Source: Nocardioides sp.
GTDB lineage: Bacteria > Actinomycetota > Actinomycetes > Propionibacteriales > Nocardioidaceae
Direction: 5' to 3'
DNA length: 7,597 nt
Assembly (NCBI GenBank): GCA_023252065.1
Contig: JAHEXO010000034.1
Location: 1 to 7,597 of the forward strand
Shown here piece after piece: positions 1-5,320 of this stretch. The first letter of the stretch is position 1; every line of letters begins with the position of its first letter. The translations under genes were made by a program, and so were the position numbers. The notes under the pieces were generated by a model. It was not told the DNA's origin. It ran no database searches and saw only the letters and a program-made list of their open reading frames with translations.

Positions 1-213
1 TCCCTGCACGCGCCCGACGCCGAGATGGCGCTGCGCAACGCCCGCGACCTCTACACCCGACGCAGCGAGGGCGTCTCGATCTGGGTGGTCCGGGCCTCCG
101 ACATCGAGGCGTCGACGCCCGACGAGCGCGACCCGTTCTTCGACCCCGCGGCCGACAAGATCTACCGCCACACGACGTTCTATGAGGTCCCCGAGGGCGT
201 GGAGCACCTGTGA
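1..213 (+). CDS. paaB: Phenylacetyl-CoA 1,2-epoxidase subunit PaaB (5'-truncated by window edge)
   Basis: The frame is open from base 1 and gives the last 70 residues of a PaaB protein. The usual length is about 95, so roughly 25 N-terminal residues lie outside the window. The ATG at 25 is internal (residue 9 of the fragment), because the residues before it (SLHAPDAE) already fit the family. Recognisable family stretches are ALRNARDLYTRR, SIWVVRASDI, DPFFDPAADKIYRH and the C-terminal FYEVPEGVEHL. In the family, PaaB is a small non-catalytic subunit of the cytoplasmic PaaABCE complex that epoxidises the ring of phenylacetyl-CoA and helps organise PaaA-PaaC. The stop overlaps the paaC start (GTGA, 210-213), which implies translational coupling. 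Identification is by recognition of the sequence plus the paaC-paaD-paaE genes that follow. Confidence 0.93.
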   Translation, partial: SLHAPDAEMALRNARDLYTRRSEGVSIWVVRASDIEASTPDERDPFFDPAADKIYRHTTFYEVPEGVEHL

Positions 214-953
214 CGGACACCGCCCTGTTCGACTACACCCTCGGTCTCGCCGACGACGCGCTCGTCTCGGCCCAGCGCATGGGCTGGTGGATCAGCCGCG
301 CGCCCGAGCTCGAGGAGGACGTCGCGCTGGCCAACATCGGGCTCGACCAGCTCGGCCAGGCGCGCACCCTGCTGACCTACGCCGGTCAGGTCGAGGGCGA
401 CGGCCGCACCGAGGACGACCTCGCCTACCTGCGCGACGACCGGGAGTTCCGCAACGTCTGGCTCGTGGAGCGGCCGATGACCGACTTCGGGGTCGCGATG
501 GCCCGGTTGCTTGTCTTCGCGACCTACCAGCTCCATCTCCACCGAGCCCTGCTCGACGCGGACGACGAGACGCTGGCCGCGATCGCCGGCAAGGCGGTCA
601 AGGAGGTCGCCTACCACGTCGACCACGCCGGTCACTGGGTCGTGCGGCTCGGCGACGGCACCGAGACCTCCCATCTGCGCATGCAGGCCGCCCTCGACGC
701 CGAGTGGCCCTACGTCGACGAGCTGTTCGGTCTCCTCGGCCCGGCACTGGCCGGCGGGGTGGCCGATCCCGCAGCCTTGCGCACCCCCGTCCTCGATGAC
801 GTACGTCGCGTGGTCGCCGAGGCGACCCTGTCGGTGCCCGAGGTGGCACCGGCCGTCGGTGGCGGCCGCGACGGCCTCCACACCGAGCACCTCGGCCACC
901 TGCTGGCCGACATGCAGCACCTCCACCGCTCCCACCCGGGAGCCACGTGGTGA
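210..953 (+). CDS. paaC: Phenylacetyl-CoA 1,2-epoxidase subunit PaaC
   Basis: This is a 247-residue protein, close to the roughly 250 typical of PaaC. It starts at GTG 210, inside the 4-base GTGA overlap with paaB, with a GGAG Shine-Dalgarno at 201-204 and a 5-base spacer. Family landmarks are the helix around residues 35-52 (EEDVALANIGLDQLGQAR), the segment 131-161 (KEVAYHVDHAGHWVVRLGDG and onward) and the C-terminal block ending HPGATW. The fold in this family is a ferritin-like helical bundle related to PaaA but without a working di-iron site. PaaC serves as the structural partner that binds and stabilises catalytic PaaA. The protein is cytoplasmic, with no signal peptide or membrane helix seen. 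It sits in the order paaB-paaC-paaD-paaE, the usual core of the operon. No frameshift or unusual composition is visible. Confidence 0.95.
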   Translation: MTDTALFDYTLGLADDALVSAQRMGWWISRAPELEEDVALANIGLDQLGQARTLLTYAGQVEGDGRTEDDLAYLRDDREFRNVWLVERPMTDFGVAMARLLVFATYQLHLHRALLDADDETLAAIAGKAVKEVAYHVDHAGHWVVRLGDGTETSHLRMQAALDAEWPYVDELFGLLGPALAGGVADPAALRTPVLDDVRRVVAEATLSVPEVAPAVGGGRDGLHTEHLGHLLADMQHLHRSHPGATW

Positions 954-1441
954 ACCCCCAGACCATGACCAGCCGCGCCCGGGCCATCGCGGCCACGGTG
1001 CCCGACCCCGAGCTGCCGATGGTCAACATCGACGACCTCGGCATCCTGCGCGACGTGACCGAGGACGACCAGGGCCGCGTGCACGTCACGATCACGCCCA
1101 CCTACTCCGGGTGCCCGGCGATGGAGACGATCCGTACCGACCTCGTCGACGCCCTGACGCTGGCCGGCTACCAGCACGTCGACGTCGAGTTCGTGCTCAG
1201 CCCGGCCTGGACGACCGACGACCTCAGCGACGAGGCGAGGGCCAAGCTGGAGCGGGCCGGCATCGCGCCCCCGGGTCCGGTCGCCGCCGGCGGGGCCGTC
1301 CCGCTCGCGCTGTCGGTGCGCTGCCCGCAGTGCGGCAGTCTCGACACCCGGCAGTCCAGCCGGTTCGGCTCCACCGCGTGCAAGAGTCTGTGGGTCTGCC
1401 GCGCCTGCCGCGAGCCCTTCGACCACTTCAAAGCCATCTGA
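950..1441 (+). CDS. paaD: PaaD, MIP18-domain maturation factor with zinc ribbon
   Basis: This gene encodes 163 residues from the GTG at 950. Two GTG codons stand in tandem (947 and 950). I prefer 950 because it reproduces the GTGA stop/start overlap used elsewhere in this operon and lies 7 bases after the GGGAG at 938-942; the 947 start would add one residue. Residues 7-90 form a DUF59/MIP18-type domain with DPELP (19-23), the DLGILRDV stretch and the conserved SGCP motif (Cys55). The C-terminal part is a cysteine cluster: CPQCG (C125, C128), then C144, C150 and C153, ending EPFDHFKAI. In the phenylacetate pathway PaaD is not part of the purified oxygenase. It is thought to support Fe-S or iron-centre assembly, probably of PaaE or PaaA. 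That role rests on the family, not on anything unique here. Confidence 0.94.
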   Translation: MNPQTMTSRARAIAATVPDPELPMVNIDDLGILRDVTEDDQGRVHVTITPTYSGCPAMETIRTDLVDALTLAGYQHVDVEFVLSPAWTTDDLSDEARAKLERAGIAPPGPVAAGGAVPLALSVRCPQCGSLDTRQSSRFGSTACKSLWVCRACREPFDHFKAI

Positions 1442-1455
1442 AGGCCTCGACCCCT

Positions 1456-2517
1456 GTGACCAAGCCGCAGTTCCACCCGCTCCGGGTGGCCTCCGTCGAG
1501 CCGCTGACCGACGACTCGGTCGCGATCACGTTCGCCGTCCCGCCCGATCTCGCCGACGACTACCGCTTCGTGCACGGACAGCACCTCACGATCCGCGGCG
1601 ACGACGGCGAGCGCCGTAGCTTCTCGATCTGCACGACCCCGAGCTCGCGGGCGCTGCGGATCGGGGTGAAGAAGCTCCCCGGTGGCGTGTTCTCCGAGGG
1701 CGTCGTCGACACACTCCACGTCGGCGACGAGCTCGACGTGATGACCCCGGCCGGGCGGTTCACCACCCACCTCGACCCGGACTCACGCCGTACCTATGCC
1801 GCGATCGCCGCCGGCTCGGGCATCACGCCGGTCATCTCGATCATCTCCACGATCCTCGAGCACGAGCCGCACGCGCAGGTGCTGCTGGTCTACGCCAACC
1901 GGAGCCATCGCACCGTGATGTTCCTCGACGACCTGCACGACCTCAAGGACCGCTACCCCGAGCGGTTCCAGCTCGTCCACGTGCTCTCACGCGAGGAGCA
2001 GGACGTCGAGCTGTTCTCCGGCCGGCTCGACGGCGACCGGCTCAACCGGATCCTCGCCGCGCTGCTGCCGCCCGACCAGGTCGACGAGTGGCTGCTGTGC
2101 GGCCCGCAGCAGATGGTGGTCGACCTGCGTGACGTGATCCTGGCCCACGGCGTCGACCCGCACGTGCTCCACACCGAGCTCTTCCACGCCGACCCGGTGC
2201 CGCGCGCACCGGAGGTGGTGGCCTCGTCGGTCGAGGGCGCGGCCCAGGTCACGATCAAGCTCGACGGCCGCACGTCCGAGTTCGAGCTGCGGCCCGACGA
2301 CGTCGGCGTGCTCGAGGCCGCGCTGCGGGTGCGCTCCGACCTGCCGTTCGCCTGTCGCGGCGGCGTCTGCGGCACCTGCCGCGCCCTGCTCGTCGAGGGC
2401 ACGGTCGCCATGGACGTCAACTACGCCCTCGAGCCCGAGGAGATCGAGGGCGGCTACGTCCTGACCTGCCAGTCACACCCGACCTCGGAGCACGTCGTCC
2501 TCGACTACGACGCCTGA
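1456..2517 (+). CDS. paaE: Phenylacetyl-CoA 1,2-epoxidase reductase PaaE
   Basis: The protein has 353 residues from GTG 1456, close to E. coli PaaE (about 356). The reading frame is open far upstream, but homology begins at MTKPQFHPL and GAAGG (1440-1444) lies 11 bases before the GTG, so I place the start there, 14 bases after paaD. Three modules are visible in order. The FAD-binding barrel (about 1-105) carries RSFS at 54-57. The NAD(P)H-binding domain (about 110-245) carries AGSGITP around 119-125 and LCGP at 214-217. The C-terminal plant-type [2Fe-2S] ferredoxin domain (about 262-353) has C300, C305 and C308 in CRGGVCGTC plus C338 in LTCQS. The role in the family is to move electrons from NADPH through FAD and the cluster to the di-iron centre of PaaA. 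All four cluster cysteines are present, so the protein should be functional. Confidence 0.95.
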   Translation: MTKPQFHPLRVASVEPLTDDSVAITFAVPPDLADDYRFVHGQHLTIRGDDGERRSFSICTTPSSRALRIGVKKLPGGVFSEGVVDTLHVGDELDVMTPAGRFTTHLDPDSRRTYAAIAAGSGITPVISIISTILEHEPHAQVLLVYANRSHRTVMFLDDLHDLKDRYPERFQLVHVLSREEQDVELFSGRLDGDRLNRILAALLPPDQVDEWLLCGPQQMVVDLRDVILAHGVDPHVLHTELFHADPVPRAPEVVASSVEGAAQVTIKLDGRTSEFELRPDDVGVLEAALRVRSDLPFACRGGVCGTCRALLVEGTVAMDVNYALEPEEIEGGYVLTCQSHPTSEHVVLDYDA

Positions 2518-2526
2518 GCGAGGACG

Positions 2527-2553
2527 GTCCGGGCCGACGAAGTCGGGACGGAC
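2527..2553. terminator. Hairpin 1 in the paaE / DUF3043-gene convergent gap
   Basis: The arms GTCCG (2527-2531) and CGGAC (2549-2553) enclose an inner stem CCGAC (2534-2538) / GTCGG (2542-2546) with a GAA loop. The two stems are separated by a 2x2 internal loop (GG opposite GA). It begins 9 bases after the paaE stop. There is no T-run, as is usual for hairpin terminators in very GC-rich actinomycetes. The structure is seen directly; terminator function is inferred from its position. Confidence 0.55.
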
Positions 2554-2565
2554 GACCGCAGCGAA

Positions 2566-2592
2566 CCGCCGAGCGCGCTGGCGCGCCGGCGG
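2566..2592. terminator. Hairpin 2, strong GC-rich stem between convergent genes
   Basis: CCGCCG (2566-2571) pairs with CGGCGG (2587-2592), and inside this GCGCG (2573-2577) pairs with CGCGC (2582-2586). This gives an 11-base-pair all-GC stem with one bulged A (2572) and the loop CTGG. It ends 3 bases from the stop codon of the minus-strand gene. Being self-complementary, it can act on transcripts from both sides. No T-tract is present. Terminator function is inferred. Confidence 0.6.
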
Positions 2593-2595
2593 CGA

Positions 2596-3189
2596 CTAGC
2601 GGTAGCGGTCGGGGAGCTGCTCGCCGAGCTTGACCTGCGGCTTGGGCTGGCGCATGAAGCGCATCTGCATCGCCCGGATCACCGTGTAGTACGTCGTCCC
2701 GTTGAGCGGCTCGTCGGGGAACCTGGCCTTGAGCTCCTTGCGCATGCGTGATCGCAGCCGCAGCACCTCGAAGACCACGAGGATGAGCAGGGCGAGCATC
2801 GCGGCGTTGAGGTAGCCGGCGAGGGTGCGGTTGCCGGTCCAGCCGAGCAGCACGACGACGAACATCAACGGCAGCAGGAACTCCACCAATGTGAACCGGC
2901 TGTCGATGTAGTCGCGGATGAAGCGCTTGACCGGCCCCTTGTCGCGCGGCAGCAGGTGGCGCTCGTCGCCCGTGCGCATCGCCTGGCGCACCTGGCTGGA
3001 GCTCTCCGCGCGCGCGGCCCGGCGGGCGGCGGCCTGCTCCTTGCGGGTGCGCGGCACCTTGGCCCTCGCCTTCCGCGCGGCCTCGGCCTCCTTGCGCGTC
3101 GGCGTGGGCCGACCCTTCTTCTGGCCCGTGGCGGGCGTGAGGCTCTCCTCGACGGGAGCCGGAGTGTCGGTCTTGGTACGGCGGAACAA
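2596..3189 (-). CDS. DUF3043-type membrane protein, function unknown
   Basis: This 197-residue protein matches the actinobacterial DUF3043 family by its order of segments. An N-terminal basic, Ala/Arg/Lys-rich tail (about 24-62) contains GRPTPTRKEAEAAR. It is followed by MRTGDERHLLPRDKGPVKRF (71-90) and RDYIDSR (92-98), then two hydrophobic helices (about 101-118 and 125-143) and a basic C-terminal part with a GTTYYTVIRAMQMRFMR-like stretch (164-180). I expect both tails in the cytoplasm and a short loop outside. The start is TTG at 3189, supported by AGGAAG at 3197-3202 with a 7-base spacer; no ATG or GTG fits better. It is transcribed divergently from pspA and converges on paaE. Its biochemical role is not known to me. 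Proximity to the Psp genes suggests, but does not show, a part in envelope maintenance. Confidence 0.85.
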   Translation of the reverse strand: MFRRTKTDTPAPVEESLTPATGQKKGRPTPTRKEAEAARKARAKVPRTRKEQAAARRAARAESSSQVRQAMRTGDERHLLPRDKGPVKRFIRDYIDSRFTLVEFLLPLMFVVVLLGWTGNRTLAGYLNAAMLALLILVVFEVLRLRSRMRKELKARFPDEPLNGTTYYTVIRAMQMRFMRQPKPQVKLGEQLPDRYR

Positions 3190-3196
3190 GGCGCTG

Positions 3197-3202
3197 CTTC
3201 CT
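3197..3202 (-). promoter_or_regulatory. Shine-Dalgarno deciding the TTG start of the DUF3043 gene
   Basis: AGGAAG on the minus strand lies 7 bases before the TTG codon at 3189. This good match to the anti-Shine-Dalgarno core is the reason to accept the uncommon TTG start. Confidence 0.65.
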
Positions 3203-3225
3203 GTGCTGCTCGGGATGGAACGCCA

Positions 3226-3231
3226 ACCCTA
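3226..3231 (-). promoter_or_regulatory. -10 element (TAGGGT) for the DUF3043 gene
   Basis: The minus strand reads TAGGGT, a form of TANNNT very common at actinobacterial housekeeping promoters. A start about 7 bases downstream would give a leader of roughly 30 bases that includes the AGGAAG ribosome site. No good TTGACA-like -35 stands 17-18 bases upstream. Functional assignment is inferred. Confidence 0.5.
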
Positions 3232-3233
3232 CC

Positions 3234-3250
3234 GTCGGGCACCGGCCGAC
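3234..3250. promoter_or_regulatory. Inverted repeat between divergent promoters (possible operator)
   Basis: GTCGG (3234-3238) and CCGAC (3246-3250) form a 5+5 dyad with a 7-base centre. It lies between the proposed -10 elements of the DUF3043 gene and pspA and abuts the former's upstream side. The position suits a shared operator. Five-base arms are common by chance in such GC-rich DNA, so this is only a candidate. Confidence 0.25.
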
Positions 3251-3278
3251 CCACGCGCCGTACCTTGACGACAACCCA

Positions 3279-3284
3279 TAGGCT
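3279..3284 (+). promoter_or_regulatory. Proposed -10 (TAGGCT) of a leaderless pspA transcript
   Basis: TAGGCT ends 7 bases before the ATG of pspA (3292), so transcription would begin at or next to the A of the start codon. No Shine-Dalgarno is visible in the bases just before the ATG, which fits a leaderless mRNA. TTGACG at 3265-3270 looks like a -35 but is only 8 bases from this -10, so it is not a matching partner. Confidence 0.4.
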
Positions 3285-3291
3285 GTGGCGC

Positions 3292-4110
3292 ATGAGCATG
3301 TGGCAGCGCATCAGCCTGATCTTCCGCTCCAAGGCGAACAAGGCGCTCGACAAGGCCGAGGACCCTCGCGAGACGCTCGACTACAGCTACCAGCGGCAGC
3401 TCGACCTGCTCGCCAAGGTACGCCGCGGGGTCGCCGACGTGGCGACGTCCCGCAAGCGGGTGGAGCTGCAGGTCAACCAGCTGACGGCCCAGTCCGACAA
3501 GCTGCAGAAGCAGGCCGAGCAGGCGATCTCCATGAACCGCGAGGACCTCGCCCGCGAGGCGCTGACCCGCAAGTCCGGGCTCACCACGCAGATCGCCGAC
3601 CTCAAGGCCCAGCAGGCCCAGCTCCAGGGCGAGGAGGAGAAGCTCACCCTCGCCCAGCAGCGCCTGAGCGCGAAGGTCGAGTCCTTCCGCACCCGCAAGG
3701 AGACCATCAAGGCCACCTACACAGCGGCCGAGGCGCAGACCAAGATCAACGAGGCGATGTCCGGCATCGGCGAGGAGATGGGCGACGTCGGCATGGCGAT
3801 CCAGCGTGCCGAGGACAAGACCGCCCAGATGCAGGCCCGCGCCTGCGCCATCGACGAGCTGATCGCGTCGGGTGCCCTGGACGACGCCAGCTCGCTCAAC
3901 CAGGGCGACGACATCGCGCGTGAGCTCGAGGCGATGAGCTCGCAGTCCGACGTCGAGGCCGAGCTCGCCCGGATGAAGGCCGTGGACGCCCCCGCCCAGC
4001 CCGAGGCGATCGAGGCCGGCCAGGACGGCGGCGACATCATCGAGGCGGAGCCCGAGACGTCGACCCAGGCCACGCCCCAGACCACGACGGAGTCGAAGGA
4101 CCCGTCGTGA
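3292..4110 (+). CDS. pspA: PspA/IM30 (ESCRT-III-like) membrane-stress protein
   Basis: The protein has 272 residues from ATG 3292 (a second ATG at 3298 would remove two). The N-terminus MSMWQRISLIFRSKANKALD is the amphipathic helix used by PspA proteins to sit on stressed membranes, followed by the family signature EDPRETLDYSYQRQ (23-36). Residues from about 37 to 230 are almost entirely charged, Gln/Ala-rich heptad-like helix with a break near 152-165 (INEAMSGIGEEMG), as expected for the long hairpin and following helices of this ESCRT-III superfamily. There is no transmembrane helix or signal peptide, so it is a peripheral inner-membrane protein. Residues 231-272 form an acidic tail rich in Pro, Thr and Glu beyond the usual core of about 220. 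It begins the pspA-pspAA-htpX-pspAB cluster. Its regulator is not seen; ClgR and the PspB/PspC partners are absent nearby. Confidence 0.93.
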   Translation: MSMWQRISLIFRSKANKALDKAEDPRETLDYSYQRQLDLLAKVRRGVADVATSRKRVELQVNQLTAQSDKLQKQAEQAISMNREDLAREALTRKSGLTTQIADLKAQQAQLQGEEEKLTLAQQRLSAKVESFRTRKETIKATYTAAEAQTKINEAMSGIGEEMGDVGMAIQRAEDKTAQMQARACAIDELIASGALDDASSLNQGDDIARELEAMSSQSDVEAELARMKAVDAPAQPEAIEAGQDGGDIIEAEPETSTQATPQTTTESKDPS

Positions 4111-4385
4111 TCGTGCGGATCCTCGGCGAGGGGCAGTACGACCTGTCCGACGAGGCCGTCTCGGCGCTCAACGACCTCGACGCCGAGGTCGAGCGTGCGG
4201 TGGAGGACGGCGACGACGAGACCTTCCGTTCGGCGCTCGCCTCGCTGCTCGACGCCGTACGCACGGCGGGGGTGGCCCACGACGTCGAGTCGCTGGCGCC
4301 CTCCGACCTGATCCTGCCGATGCCCGACGCGACGCTGTCCGAGGTGCGCGACATGCTCAGTGGCGACGGGCTCATCCCCGGCTGA
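4107..4385 (+). CDS. pspAA: PspA-associated small protein PspAA
   Basis: This 92-residue protein starts at GTG 4107, overlapping the pspA stop as GTGA (4107-4110), with GAAGGA at 4095-4100 and a 6-base spacer. Co-translation with pspA is therefore likely. The beginning MIVRILGEGQYDL and the end DLILPMPDATLSEVRDML followed by GLIPG match the short PspAA proteins encoded directly after pspA in actinobacteria. The middle is acidic and helical (about 13-55, with AEVERAVEDGDDETF). It has no membrane helix, signal peptide, cysteine or catalytic motif. The name means only association with PspA; the molecular function is unknown to me. A regulatory partner or assembly cofactor of PspA is a reasonable inference from the strict coupling. 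Confidence 0.85.
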   Translation: MIVRILGEGQYDLSDEAVSALNDLDAEVERAVEDGDDETFRSALASLLDAVRTAGVAHDVESLAPSDLILPMPDATLSEVRDMLSGDGLIPG

Positions 4386-4399
4386 CTTGGGCCCTGCGG

Positions 4400-4405
4400 G
4401 ACACT
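4400..4405 (+). promoter_or_regulatory. Weak -10-like element (GACACT) before htpX
   Basis: GACACT ends 6 bases before the ATG of htpX (4412). The only purine-rich site, GGAG (4406-4409), is 2 bases from the ATG and too close for normal ribosome binding. An internal leaderless promoter in the 26-base gap would explain this. The first base departs from TANNNT, so confidence is low; read-through from pspA is equally possible. Confidence 0.25.
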
Positions 4406-4411
4406 GGAGCC

Positions 4412-5320
4412 ATGGCACGCACCCGTTTCGTCGGCGACCGAGGTCTCACCGTGCGGATGACCTCCGTGATGTTCCTGCTCGGCGCCGTCTTCGTCGCACT
4501 CGTCGTCGTGCTGATGCTCGTGATGCCGGTGCAGTACGCGCCGATCATCGGGCTGATCGGCATCGGCATCGCCTGGGGCCAGTGGTACTTCTCCGACACG
4601 GTCGCGATGAAGGCGATGCGCGCCCGTGAGGTGACACCGGAGGAGGCGCCGGAGCTCCACCAGATGATCGACCGGCTCTGCGCGCTCGCCGACATGCCCA
4701 AGCCGCGGGTGGGGGTCGCCGACATCCCCGTGCCCAACGCGTTCGCCACCGGCCGCTCGCCCGAGCGCTCGGTCGTCTGCGTCACGACCGGCATCCTCGG
4801 CCTGCTCACCGCCGACGAGATGGAGGCGGTGCTCGCCCACGAGCTCAGCCACGTCGCCCACCGCGACGTCACCGTGATGACCATCGCCTCGACCGCCGGC
4901 ATCGTGGCCGGCATGCTCACCCGTGGTGCGCAGTACGGCGCGTTCTTCGGCGGCCGTCGCAGCAACGACAACAACGGTGCGCCGGTCTGGATCATCGTGC
5001 TGGGCGTCAGTCTCCTGGTCTACGCCGTCAGCTTCTTCCTGACCCGGCTGCTCTCGCGCTACCGCGAGCTGTGCGCCGACCGGTCGGGTGCCTACCTGAC
5101 GATGAAGCCGCGCCACCTCGCCACCGCCCTGCAGAAGATCTCCGGAGGGATGAACGCGATCCCGACCGCCGACCTGCGCGCCTCGAGCTCGATGAACGCC
5201 TTCTTCATCACCCCGGCGATCAAGGGCGTCGGCCTCTCGCAGCTGACCTCGACCCACCCGTCCCTCGAGCAGCGGCTCGAGCAGCTGGCCAAGATCGAGG
5301 CCGAGCTGAGCCGCAGCTGA
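4412..5320 (+). CDS. htpX: HtpX-family membrane zinc metalloprotease (M48)
   Basis: The protein has 302 residues, close to the usual 280-300 of HtpX. Hydrophobic helices lie near residues 16-38, 43-60, 153-170 and 191-210, giving the four-helix inner-membrane layout with a cytoplasmic catalytic domain. The zinc-binding motif is HELSH (H143, E144, H147). The third ligand is E219 in RYRELCADRSGA, with the conserved D223. Near the C-terminus THPSLEQRL (281-289) is the standard M48B signature. All catalytic residues are present, so it should be active. HtpX degrades misfolded or damaged membrane proteins. Its place between pspAA and pspAB suggests that it is the proteolytic arm of this envelope-stress cluster. 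The gap to pspAA is 26 bases. Its TGA overlaps the next ATG by one base (TGATG), so pspAB is probably translationally coupled. Confidence 0.95.
   Translation: MARTRFVGDRGLTVRMTSVMFLLGAVFVALVVVLMLVMPVQYAPIIGLIGIGIAWGQWYFSDTVAMKAMRAREVTPEEAPELHQMIDRLCALADMPKPRVGVADIPVPNAFATGRSPERSVVCVTTGILGLLTADEMEAVLAHELSHVAHRDVTVMTIASTAGIVAGMLTRGAQYGAFFGGRRSNDNNGAPVWIIVLGVSLLVYAVSFFLTRLLSRYRELCADRSGAYLTMKPRHLATALQKISGGMNAIPTADLRASSSMNAFFITPAIKGVGLSQLTSTHPSLEQRLEQLAKIEAELSRS

Noticed and set aside
798..807. Perfect 10-base palindrome GACGTACGTC within paaC
   Set aside because: Single copy, inside a coding region far from any promoter; CGTAC words recur across the window at about the frequency expected from base composition.
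180..935. Open frame of 251 codons on the minus strand opposite paaC
   Set aside because: Its translation is Gly/Val/Glu-rich without recognisable motifs and covers paaC, which is clearly coding; it is a GC-bias artefact.
511..1455. Long in-frame open stretch upstream of paaE that could extend it to 668 residues
   Set aside because: It runs antiparallel to nothing but lies over paaC and paaD in another frame, gives Ser/Arg/Pro-rich low-complexity translation typical of GC-rich shadow frames, and PaaE homology starts at 1456.
3217..3221. GGAAC as a -35 of an ECF (SigE-like) promoter for pspA
   Set aside because: No CGTT/CGTC-like -10 lies 16-18 bases downstream; the nearest CGTC is only 11 bases away.
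3265..3270. TTGACG as a -35 box for pspA
   Set aside because: A -10 at the normal 17-base distance would fall on the start codon itself (3288-3293, GCGCAT), and the plausible -10 is only 8 bases away.
2956..3291. Upstream in-frame extension of pspA
   Set aside because: It runs over the divergent DUF3043 gene and its promoter region; PspA homology starts exactly at the ATG at 3292.
4037..5257. 406-codon minus-strand open frame opposite pspAA and htpX
   Set aside because: His/Asp/Gly/Val-rich shadow translation; the plus strand has an intact HtpX with all catalytic residues.
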